Shown here: positions 12,952 through 30,394 of the stretch, piece by piece
Layout: each line of letters starts with the position of its first letter
How positions within the stretch are numbered: the stretch's first letter is position 1
Assembly: GCA_949318235.1 (NCBI GenBank)
Contig: OX439131.1
Location: 5,784,579-5,848,578, forward strand
DNA length: 64,000 nt
Origin: Ecdyonurus torrentis
Lineage: Eukaryota > Arthropoda > Insecta > Ephemeroptera > Heptageniidae
Reading direction: 5' to 3'
Notes under the pieces: model-generated
Told to the model about the DNA's origin: nothing
The model's database searches: none
What the model saw: only the letters and a program-made list of their open reading frames with translations
Made by a program: the position numbers and the translations under genes

Positions 12952-15350
12952 ATAAGACTGCAATGTTTTTAACAAGTAATTTAAAACAAAACAAGACTTA
13001 CGAAAAAAAAAAAAAGTGATTTAGGAAACATAAGTGCATACAAAAGAATGAACTGTGAAACTTGGATATTATGTCGCAGCAAATGTGTATTAAGTAATTA
13101 GGTTTGTGTTTAACCTAAAAAAACTCAAAATTCAGTTTTAATTTGCATTAAATGGCTCACAGAGTGGTGCTAAAATTTGTGTATGCATTTTTAAATAAAT
13201 TGACTTTACAAACTTTACATTATAAATAAATTATCTTCTAAGTTTTTGTATGATGCAAACAATCCAAGAACTGATTACACATTGTAGCTATATACCCTAG
13301 TATTGCTATAAAAAAAAAACTAATTCAATGCACAAATGAACGTTGATTCCCTTTGAGATTTGAAAATTAATGTTTATCTTCATGTTCTCATATAATAATA
13401 AATAAAAATTTCTTTATTATTGTTGTTGCTTATGAATCTACTGAATGTGTGGAATGTGTCGGCAAATGTTTTGTTTTAATGTGAATGAAAGTGTGAGCAA
13501 AAGCCACATTATTGTACACATTCCCTGCAAAATTATATATGACCAATTTATTAAACCAGTTTACCAATGAAATCATCACACATACATTTTCAATTATATA
13601 TATGCTGCTAAATAATCTGCTTCTTAGTGAGTTCACATAATAAAAATGTACCTGATTCATGTTTTATTTTAATTTTTGTATGAGTAGGAAAAAAAACATC
13701 CGTGTTTAAGTTTTATACACTTGTCTGTTTATACATACCCTACTTAATACATCAAATCAGATACATTAAAATAATGCAACTAAGAAAATATTTTACAATT
13801 TGAACCCTAAATGTAATCAAATATTGTTTATTTATGCCAGTTAAGGGTTGGAGTTTGTCTTGTATACTTATTTAAGTTTTAATATACCAGTACCCAGGAA
13901 AGAAAGAAGGAAAAAATATCATAATTGGGTCATCTTAATTACCATTACCATATGTGTCCACTAGATGCAGTGCAAATGATAATTTAATTTTCTAATGAGC
14001 TGAGTGCTGTTACTGGTACAGTACTTGCCATTCATTTTATTACTATACCCCTCTACAGCCATGTAGATAACAATGTTAATTTGCATAAGAGGAGCTAGAA
14101 GTGCGATGTCCCTTCAACCCTGTAAACTTGTCTGTATCTTGGTACATACCCTCTTCAGTCCCAGTATACATTACAGTGGACATCACATAATTCAATAGAA
14201 GAAGGAGGGGGAAAAAAAAAAGAAAAAAGAGAGAAGAAAATGAGATAAAAATACAAAAATTGGACCAAAAATTGGCCCCTGAATTTACACGATTTTTAAC
14301 GCTATTTTGAGCATTGTAGAGTGGGTAGTGGGTCCGCAAAAGCATTCTGAGAGCCGCACAAAAACGTGGTTAAAATTTATGACAATGAAATATTTTTAAA
14401 AGGGTCTAGTACTGAAGAGGTTATAGCTCAAGTTGTTTCTTTTCACCAGACAAATTGAAATGGATTTCCAATGCTATGTTTAGCTACTAACAAAATTCCT
14501 GTTTAAGTAGCAGCAGTATATAAATCCAATTTTAATGTTACCAATTTATTAATAAATCAACCATATTGTATATATTTCAAAAAAATCTTGAAACAAAATA
14601 TTATTCATGAAAAATGTAGTAAGCAGTGCATCTTTTTTTGTTTTTTGTTTTTTAAATATCTTTAAATTGAGATATAAATATTTTTTTCCAAACCAAGAAT
14701 TGGTTCTCATAAGTTTCTATAATATGTTTATTATTATTATGTCAAGCATAATTTTTCTTACTTTTCTACTCAATACCCTGTAGTTAAATTAAAAAAAAAA
14801 AAAACTAATTATATAAAAAAAACTACTTTAATTTGAAATGTTGGAGAATAATTAAAACATTACGGTGTAATGGGCACCGTCTTATGAGATTTTTTTTTTT
14901 TGCCCTGAAAATTATCAATAACTATTTTTTAAGCATACAATAAAAGTAAATTATATACTATCCATCATAAAGTGTAATGCCTAATATTGCTTTATTTTGT
15001 TAATGTAGCTGATTATGAGAAAAAAAAAAAACAATAAGAGTTAAATCCTAATTGTTATATGCTTAAGAATATGTGTTTTCTGTAGCAAATGTGACCTTAT
15101 TTTTTATTTCCCATGTTAACAATTGCATTCTTTCATACTGTTCTTTGAAAGAAAAGTATTTAAAATTTCATCCTTTTTTTTTCTCTCTCTCTCTTTATAT
15201 TTTCTGCAATAGTACAATAAGAATTGAGAAAAAAAAAAGAATTAAAAAAATGTTAACAGATATATTATGAAAAAAAATAATAAACAATGAATATTTTTAT
15301 TGTGTGTTTTATTTCATTTTACATGCATTGTATTTTTTGGAAAGAAGTAC
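12952..15350. other. PIAS 3' UTR and AT-rich intergenic DNA
   Basis: No convincing coding region. AATAAA occurs at 13194-13199 and again shortly after, so the PIAS transcript probably ends around 13.2-13.3 kb. The rest is AT-rich with short A and T runs. Confidence 0.4.
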
Positions 15351-17421
15351 CCCGAGTAGAACGCTAAGTATGACAATTCTATGATTTTTCAATGAAATTT
15401 CAATGAAATGTCCCATAACGATGACACAACTGCGATTTAATGAAGACAAAGTATGACAAAGTCACAAAAATAATTTTTTTAAAATGTCTAACAATGAAAT
15501 TTCGATGACAAAAAGATGACATAACGACGACATGAAATTTTTTGTTTTTACAAAAATGAAATAAGTATGACAGCAAAAAATTATTGATGAAATAACGATG
15601 GCAGTTTTATTTTTCAAAAACCTAAATGCGACACAACGACGACAACGATTAAAATTCAATATGTATGAAATAACGATGACACGAAGAAATAATAATTTAA
15701 ATTATTATTTCTTCGTGTCATCGTTATTTCATACATATTGAATTTTAATCGTTGTCATCGTTGTGTCGCATTTAGGTTTTTGAAAAATAAAACTGCCATC
15801 GTTATTTCATCAATAATTTTTTGCTGTCATACTTATTTCATTTTTGTAAAAACAAAAAATTTCATGTCGTTGTTATGTCGTCTTTAAGTCATCGAATTTT
15901 CGGTTTTAGCTGGTAGATTGATAGAAAAATATCATATTATATATATAATTAAATAATTAATCTATATTAATATAACGTGTTTGATTAAAATTACTACTGA
16001 CATAATTATATAGATTTTTTTTCCTATGTGCAAAAATGCATGCTAAACGGTTTCGGAGTGTGTATTTTTCAATATTGTAAAAATATAAAATAATTATTTT
16101 ATATTATATTAGTTATTAATGTAATGAAATTTAATATTTTACTAAAAATTATGCCAATCTAAATCAGCTTTAAATATAGTCAATGTGCTTATTATTATAA
16201 CTCTATAAGCGTAACAAAAATTGTTAAATTGATTGAATTTTTATTGTTATATATTTCTTAACACGCGTATACGATAAGGCAAATTAATTGCAAGCATTAA
16301 AAGAAAATTTAAAAAAATATATTATAAATATGTTTCAAACAATTCAAAATTTAGTATTGCATAAATATATGGAAAGTAATAATTTAGTGCCAAAACTGAC
16401 AATTATTATAATCACTTATATAGCTTTTTTTTAATGCATAAAATAATGCATAAAAAATATTATTAAATATTGCAAATACATTGTTGCGTTTAATTAATAT
16501 TCAATACAAGCAATATATTTGATAAATACATATTATGATTAGAATCCTGTACAAAATCTTTGTGGTAGTGCAATGTAATATAGTAGCTTTTTCCGGTGAC
16601 TCTCAGACTTGAAAAAAAAAAATTCAAAGTCAAGAATTAATACCTATTTTTTTGTTTGTTTCGGAGGTTTTGATACTTTTTAGGGCAGGTAATAAAAGTT
16701 TTAATTATTTATAAAATATGTAATTTACTACAAAAATGACGATTTATTGTGTTTTCTGACTTAGATTTGCATAAAAGTATTCACTTGATTACAAATTAAT
16801 TAAGAAATCTGCAAAACAAGTTTCAAGTGAGACTTAAAAAATGCTGGGTTACTGAGTTTGGAAAGCTTTTTTATATAATATAATGCGAGCTACTATACAC
16901 GAAAGAAGAAAACTCCAACCCCGTATATAAAATTTCATGTTAGGCAGGTAGCATTTGGTATATAGGCACTAGATTTTATTAACAGGCAGGTCTCCGAGGT
17001 GGTCGCGCGGTGTACTTTGAAAGTTTGTCGTCGATATTTCATATTTTTACATTATTAAAATTATCCTGAAAATTTTTGTCATCTTTATTTCATACATATG
17101 TCATTGAAATTTCATCGATAATTTCTAGTAGTATAATTTTGTCGTCATTATTTCTCATTTATGTCATCGTTGTGTCATACTTATGTCATCGTTGTTTCAT
17201 ACTTATGTCATCGTTGTTTCATACTTATGTCATTGAAATTTCGTCGAAAATATTTTGCTCATTTTGCTAATATTTCTATTTTTTAACTCCATATAAATAA
17301 CATGGGGCTAACGATGAAATAACGATGAAATGGGACACGTTTCATCGTTATTTCATCTTTGTGTCGCATTTATTTGTCATTCTTATTTCATCGTTGTGTC
17401 ATCGTTAAAATTTTACTCGGG
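15351..17421. mobile_element. Foldback element with repeat-rich ends, 2.07 kb
   Basis: The ends are CCCGAGTAGAA (left) and TTTTACTCGGG (right), an 8-11 bp inverted terminus. Both ends consist of many imperfect copies of a short unit close to CGATGAAATAACGATGACAC, in opposite orientation at the two ends. Positions 15497-15900 form a near-perfect palindrome of about 404 bp centred at 15698/15699 with no spacer. The 1.1 kb interior (15901-17050) is AT-rich and has no ORF. This architecture resembles foldback elements known in insects, but I recognise no transposase and cannot assign a superfamily. Confidence 0.7.
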
Positions 17422-17518
17422 ACTCTAATAAAATAATAACAGAGATTACGAAGAAAAATAAAAGCTAATATAAGAACTAGGTAAAATTTTTAAACAGTTT
17501 GGTTATTTTATTTCAGCA

Positions 17519-17773
17519 GTTGGATTTGAGGCAAGGTCCATATATTATAAGAGGTTAGTTGCTCCTGGAAAAGGTTTGGCCAAAGTCGCGCAGCTTAAAG
17601 AAATTCACCAAAGACGTCGTATCGCCACTTTCAATTTTGTTCACCTTATCAGTGACGTAGCTGGTGAACGGCATCGTATTGGCTTAGAACCAAGTACAAT
17701 CCATTGCAAAATGAAATCGAATGCGCGAGTTTTGTGCTGCGCTCAACCTCTTTTAATGGACCTTGTGGATTGA
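17519..17773 (+). other. Unidentified coding-like fragment (about 84 codons)
   Basis: After a good acceptor (TTTATTTCAG ending near 17516) a reading frame stays open from VGFEARSIYYKRLV to a stop at 17771-17773. It includes KEIHQRRRIATFNFVHLISD and has balanced amino-acid and codon use, unlike the surrounding AT-rich DNA. I do not recognise the family and see no upstream partner exon. It could be a terminal exon, a pseudogene piece or a fragment of a mobile element, lying about 100 bp after the foldback element. Confidence 0.3.
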
Positions 17774-20117
17774 TATGAAAAGAAGAAGGAATTTTTTTTT
17801 TTATGTATTTTGTGTTCTTGAAGTCCATCATGTATCTGTATCCATGCTCAAGTCTATCTTGTGAGTTACAAGCTCAAATATCATCAATAGAATAACTTCA
17901 GTTTCTGATAACCAAATTAATTTAAATTAATACATTGTTTACTTTTATTACAATAAAAAATTAAAATAACAATCCATTACTTTTATTATTAATATAAAAT
18001 ACAAAAGCTAGGCAATAATAAAACAATCTTACTTTATTTTCAAAATAACAATGAACTTTTGCAGAAAAAGAAGACGAACCGAATGGAAAGCGAGATTTGC
18101 CATTTATGAGGTATTTTCGCCATCACTATATATAGACCGCTTGCACTCATATTTAAGAGCCGCCATTTTGTTGGTCAGGAATACATAGGCCAGCATAGGA
18201 AAAACATCATTTTTATTTTTTTAATAGCAAAAGAAGCTTCAAACCTCAATCAGAGCCTTATTTCTAGCTCCTAATAAGCTCGAAGGATATGAGAAAAATT
18301 TGTTGAGTTGAAATAAACAATTTTTTGTGTGAAAAATTAGGAAAAACGAAGTTTCCCCTATGCTGGACAATGCATTAGGCACCACAAACATGGCGACAAA
18401 GCGCAAGGATGTGCAAGGGGTCTATAAATATATTGTTGTGAATGGCTTTTATTTATATGATTATGATTGAAGAACGGGTGCTATATATTCAGCGCACTAT
18501 CGTCAGGCACCTCTAGTATTGAAATATCATATCATGAAGTTAATAATTTTGGTGAATAATTAGCTGTGATAATAATAGATAAATAAATATCGAAGGTTTA
18601 ATTGATTGATTGATTTTTTTTTTTTTTTTTTTTTTTTTTTAGTAATTAAAGGTGTAAACGTAATGTATAACATTTGAGATTTAAGTACGCGTGAATATAA
18701 ACACGGATATTTTTCGTCTATATTTATTTGACTTTGTTATATAAACTGCTTCTTCATTTTTCATACACGTACTATATATATTATACTATACAGTAGTAAA
18801 AGTGATAACTGATAAGTGCAATGGTGATAAATTGTTATTTTGTGGTTGTGTGGAATAGAGTGTATAGTGATCACTGATCGTGATCACATTAATTGTATTT
18901 TGCAGCATGTTGATAATATGTCACTTTCATTTCTGTATTCGATGTACTCTGCGGGTGGGGCGAGGACCCAAAACTCTGCCAGGGAGTGTGGGGGGTAATA
19001 AAAATTTCCCTATTTTTTAGTTATGGTTTAAATTAAACATTAAAATTAAATTAAACAGAGTTTTAATTTTCCTAATTCATTTATTTTTAAGTTTTTTTTT
19101 TTTTTTTTTTAAATGTGATTCGCCCTAAGTGTATTTATAAGCGCCTCTAATATTTGCAGTTCTTAAGTACCGCGGTTCCGAGACACATGCGGTTTTTAAG
19201 AACCGGTTCCTGGAACCGGCTCTCAAAAGGCGGTTCTTAAGAACTGGTTCCCAGAACCGCTTCCAAAAAAGCGGTTCTTTGGAACCGGTTCTCAGAACCG
19301 CCTCAAAAAAAGCGGTTCTCAGTGGTTCTCGGAACCGGTTCCGGTTCCGGGGTCCCTGATTTATATGTGTAACGTTATATAAACATACACGCAATATAAC
19401 TGTGTCGCCACTCCAAAAAGTTTGTTTTTATATTATTATTATTATTTCTTATTTATTTTTGAATTTATGTACTTAAAACATTAAACATTTAGTATATATA
19501 TATAGTGTCCGCAGAAAAAAAAATCAAAAATATTTTTGACCATATAAATATATTATAAGTTTGCGAATCAAAGGAATAAAAAATATGAGGACGTATTGGA
19601 AAGAAAGAGGATTAAAGGCATAAAAATCATATATTGGGTCACATACAGTATTGTATATGACCCGACGTGACCCCAAAATGTCCTTTCTGTTGCTGCATCA
19701 GGGATTGAAGTTTTTTTTTTTTTTTTTAAATAATATCAGATACATCACTTTCAAATAAATAACATAATTAAAAAAAAAAAAAAGGGTAATAATCACATTG
19801 ATTGGAAGTAAAAATGTGTTAAATTATTCATAGGGGAAAAACCTTGTATTTTGCATGTCCTATTGATGTAACGCCCATATGAGAGAGAGAGAGAGAGCGA
19901 GAGAGAGAGCGAGAGAGAGAGAGAGAGAGAGAGGGAAATCTAAAAGTACAATTGGTAGGAGGTACATAAAATTATAAAATATTATATAAAAGAAGAAAAG
20001 AGTTGGAGCAAAAGAGCACGCGTACAATCCATTTAATTAAAAACCATCGGTGGGTATAGTCTATACAAAAGAAGTCACCGCGTGAGTTGAGGTGTTGTGT
20101 AATAATGCATGCATGAT
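17774..20117. other. Intergenic DNA without a recognised gene
   Basis: AT-rich, with a long T-run at 18612-18640, an interrupted (GA)n at 19881-19934 and the GGTTCC palindrome cluster listed separately. Reading frames here are short and of low complexity. Confidence 0.5.
19166..19352. repeat. Cluster of AACCGGTT / GGTTCC palindromes
   Basis: Within about 190 bp there are three perfect AACCGGTT cores (near 19201, 19283 and 19333) and many half-sites of GGTTCT or AGAACC, alternating with A-runs. The segment is much GC-richer than its flanks. It may be the repetitive end of a decayed DNA transposon, or a cluster of sites for a CP2/Grainyhead-type factor, whose known core is AACCGGTT. Which applies is not decidable here. 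Confidence 0.55.
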
Positions 20118-20283
20118 TATAAAAGCTGCCTTCAGTTATTTGACTTGACTTAAGTGAGTATATTATAATACACATGCAGCCAGCACACTTAAGCAGTATC
20201 TAGCTTGCACTGCACTTCACACACTACAGCTCTGCATCTCTTCATATACGTGTATGTATATACCTCTATATATTTATAGTAAG
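20118..20283 (+). promoter_or_regulatory. Probable promoter and non-coding first exon of alkaline phosphatase copy 1
   Basis: TATAAAA at 20118-20124 is followed about 160 bp later by a strong donor, AAG|GTAAGCTC, after 20283. The paralogous copy has the same layout (TATAAAAA at 33929, AAG|GTAAGCTC after 34113) and a similar CACTTCACAC sequence. Both ATG exons start just after an acceptor, so a 5' UTR exon is required. The transcription start is not resolved. Confidence 0.5.
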
Positions 20284-20478
20284 GTAAGCTCTCATTTGTT
20301 AAAATACGTGCGTATATGTAATGGAAAAAATAGCTCTATAGTTTCTTTTAACCATGATTTTACAGTATTTATTGTTCTGTAATTGAAATGAATATAAAAA
20401 TTAAAATATAATATATATTCAATATATCGCTCCTCATTTTTGTTTGTTAATTTTTCTATAGATGTGCGTACATTTTGC

Positions 20479-20510
<32 letters not shown>

Positions 20511-21368
20511 GTCAAGAAAAATTTACTTCGAATAATAATATTAATTAAGTTTAGTGTCAAGTAGTCAAGTACTATATAACAGTAATGGTGTTAAATAATT
20601 GTAATCAAGTGCAATAACGTTTTATAAAATTCCTACAAATAAACGTGAATTATTATCACATATGTATATAGCTCATGGAAATAATTTGTTATATTATATA
20701 TATAAAAAAAAATCATATTATTTTTTATCATGATCGTTTCACATATAATAAACAAAAATTTAAATTTAGTTCTTACAACACACACTGCATTAATTACTAT
20801 ATTTAACTTTGAATTAAGCCCACAGAAAAAAAAGGTATATACTCGAATGAGGTCTGTTATATAATGTTAAAGAGGCGTACACTTACAATATACTTTAATA
20901 CTTTTCCTTTCTGATAAAAATACTAAAATACAAATTTACTTTGTGTTTTAGACTTTGTCAGAAATATAAAAGGTATTATAAGTGTTATACATTTACAGAC
21001 AGTATAATTGTACCACCTGCTCCTTTGAACACTCGCTGTTTTTCTCTGTTTAATTCACTTAATGCCAAGCCAGAGGAGTGTAATTGGGTTGGGGGTCCGG
21101 AACCCCATGCCCCATACCCCGTCAGGTCTGAAAAAGCATGGGTAAAAGGGAGGTGTTCTGCCCTGACCTTTCCCCACCCCCCACATTATCCTGGGCATCT
21201 CGTAAAATCCTATGGCCGCACCATTAAATTGCAAGTCTAATAAATTGCGGGGGGAAACTAAAATTAAAATTTTGGTTTCTTATAGAAAACAAATACCGTA
21301 TATTAATTTCTATTTATAATATTAAAAATATAAATAAACAAAGTAATAAAATCACAATTGATGTTTAC

Positions 21369-21371
<3 letters not shown>

Positions 21372-21448
<77 letters not shown>
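21372..21448. repeat. (AT)n microsatellite, alkaline phosphatase 1 intron 1
   Basis: About 38 uninterrupted TA units. The paralogous intron has a longer (AT)n at 36319-36424, at a different relative position. Confidence 0.95.
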
Positions 21449-21451
<3 letters not shown>

Positions 21452-24400
21452 GCATTGCGTATATCGCATATGCTATATACTTCAAAAAACTGCACATTGT
21501 ACTTGTGTTAATGTTGATAGTATTCTGGAGCAAATAAGTACGTATATTAAAAAGCACAATACTAAAATATACATTTGACTATATAGGTAAAGGAATTTTG
21601 TATACTAAAAGTAAGTTAAGTATAAATAATTATTCATCTTCGCATATAAGTAGTTCACAAATTTTAACAGTTGCGTTATGTAATAACTAATTTGTTTTCT
21701 CGCATTTATTTTCAAGCGAGGTTAAATTAAAAATGCAGAGGCCATACAATCTTGATTCTTATTAATATTTATAATTTTATATAACTTTCACCAAAATCTA
21801 ATACACATTATAAATTTAAGCTACATTTTATTGTCCTATAACCTACACAAGCTAAGACTATGTGTAAAACTTCTTCTGATTTTTAATTTATAAACCTTTC
21901 AACTTTTTTTAGGTACAAATCATTTGTTTATTGTTTTATATCACGCAATTAGCACTTACTGACTTGTGCAGTATTTCACTATTTTTACTATACGATATAT
22001 ACATATTTCCTATATACATTTCCTGTAAAAAAAGTTAATAATTATTTGATTTTAAAACCGTTTATCTCTTCAAAATTGTAAAAATCTAAGCTTTAATTTG
22101 ATGTATAAAAAGTTTATGTTATTTTAAGTCTTATGTCTTTTATTAACGCCTAAACACCCTCAAGGACTTTATAGACACCCTGTATAATATACACACACTG
22201 TATATTTATGTAACATACCTGAACGCTAGTAGATTAGCTATATATATATTTATTTATTTATTTTTAAAAACAAAAAAGGTGGGTAATAATAATAATATAA
22301 TAATAATTACAAACAAGAAACAAGGAAGATATATTGACCGCAATTGATTTTATTAACCCGCAACGCCAAGCGTATAATAATAATAATAATTATTATTATA
22401 TCTAGTCAACAAGTTTTCTGTTTATTTAATAACATCATCGATAACTTTGGATTAATATGCAGCACGGGGATTTACAGATTGATCAGGTGCCAACATAACG
22501 GGATATAAAATGCATGGAAAAAAAATAAATAAACATATAATATACTTATATATTGATGCGAAGATATAACATTTACAATGAAGATGACCTGAATTTATGT
22601 CAACAATATTATAATTCTATTTTGTAATACAAGGAAAAGTACGTCATGAATAAACTACCAAAACTGGTTTGTAACTTGTTTATAAGAAGTGCATTTCAAA
22701 CATTTTAAATTATATCCTTCGTATCGTATAGATGAATAAAATTCTAAATTATAATTTTTTTTAATTCTTAGCAGTTTTATTTTTTCTAATTCATTATTGG
22801 TAATTGATTTATTGCGTATTTAGTGTCATTTTTACATGAAAAATAAAATGAAATATGTCTCCAATATTTAACAAAAACAGTAACAGTATACTGCTGGCTG
22901 ATTTAATTTTCCTTTATTTACACAAGCATTATATAATATACCTTAAAATGTGTTTGCATTGCAAGTTATGAAAGAAATTTATTTTTCGTTATTAATTTTA
23001 TGCTTTTTTTTTTTATGAATTCTACATTTATTTATTATTATTTTTTTTTTGAAACTGCAGTATGTGGTCTAAAAATTTAAAAGATAATTGATTAAATTCC
23101 TCTTTATGGTTACAGTTCTGTCACACAAATAAGTCATCAACACACATAAATCTCATAGATCTGCGTCTATACTCTATCTCTCTCAGTTTCATTCTATTCA
23201 GTGAAGTAGTATAATTATGATTAAATTCAAAAGCCAATTTTTAAGTTTTCACAATTTATCATACGGTATCATACCAATTACAAACTCAAAATACTTTTCC
23301 GATTTTCCATGTTAGTTTGCTTTGAAATTACGTAGTAAAATGGAATTTTGGACGCAAAAAAAAAAAAAAAAAAAAAAAAAATCCATAGAACACACAGTAT
23401 AACCGCGTAAATAATATCTATATATTATGTTTTTTCTTCATTATATTCCTAATTATATGATGCTGCTTTTAAGAGTAATACATGAGTAGTAAGAGTACTA
23501 TATGAGTAGTAATCGATCGATATGCTTTCTTTAGATTTCTAATGCATAATACGTATATAAAATGTTTCTGTATCTTCTACAGTATAGACAGCTCTTTATT
23601 ATTGCGTATGTTTATATAAGTTTACATACGGTAGCAAAATATTTTGCACTTACAAGTTAGTTACGAGAACCGAGAACATTGATTAGATCACGCTGTGATA
23701 ATGTAATTAATAATCAGAAAACAAAGTAACAATTTTATAGGTTATAGGAATGTGTAAGTTTTGCAAAAACAGCTCTTATCTATAATCAAAACAAGAAAAA
23801 ACAGTAATATCCTGGATGTCCATAAACGTTTCGTTTTAATAATGCAAACTGATTATGTAAACTGATTTTGTACCAATTATTCTATTCTATAAGTCATTCA
23901 TTCATTCATTTCATTATTAAATCCGTAATTTTGAGGTTTACAAAACTTTATATTTCGTAAAAACTATAGACCGTAATCGTAATGTATGTAAACATAAAAA
24001 AAATGATATAAAAAATTATTTAAAATTAATTTACAAAGAGGCGATCTTATTGTTTCTCTATCTATTTTTTTGTTACCAAATGTTTTGCAATATGGTGAGG
24101 TGACTTTTTAGTTTGTTACGTACGTGTGTTCATTTGCATCCTAATGAGCTCGGGCTTGGTTCTTTTGAATAGAATTACACATTATATATAGCTAGAGGGA
24201 TATTGCATTATGATGCAATTCAGTAATCGCAATTAACTCACCGTTTTATTACCGTGTGTTATTTAAATCTCAAAACAAACAAGCAAACCAGTATCTCTCA
24301 TTACTGATGTTTTCATTACTGATGCTGATTAATTACTACAGCCCTATTCTACTTATTACGACCAAACCACTGCTGTGTACTTGTTGAAAGAAATTGTCTT

Positions 24401-24747
24401 TTTGCAATATGTTAATATTCGCAAAATTCCTGTCTTGTAATCATATGACATCAGATGGGATTTATAGATTCTATTTAAAATGTATTAAAATTTACAGTAA
24501 TAACTTCTTCTTTTTTTTTTTTTTCTTTTTTTTTTCCCCCCCCGTGACGACACTGTAAGTTTAGCAAATATTATTCTTATACAATAATAAAATAATACAA
24601 GATCATGATACATATATCCTGTTCGTTAGTCCTTTTTGATATAATACTTTCCCACTAATTATAAAATATTAATAAAGTCATTTTTATTTAGAAGTCCAAA
24701 AAGGCATATTATAATATATAAACAAAACATTTATTTAAATTTTCAGA

Positions 24748-30394
<5,647 letters not shown>

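Noticed and set aside
15351..17421. CRISPR-like array because of regularly spaced short repeats
   Set aside because: Repeats are degenerate, occur in both orientations, have no unique spacers of constant size, and the genome is eukaryotic.
19125..19394. 89-codon frame on the minus strand (NRFREPL-type repeats)
   Set aside because: It is the translation of the GGTTCC/AACCGG palindrome cluster; no domain and no splice context.
20941..21240. 99-codon frame on the plus strand in a GC-richer patch
   Set aside because: Low-complexity C and G runs, no recognisable family, and it lies in the first intron of alkaline phosphatase copy 1. Possibly a mobile-element remnant, but no ends are visible.
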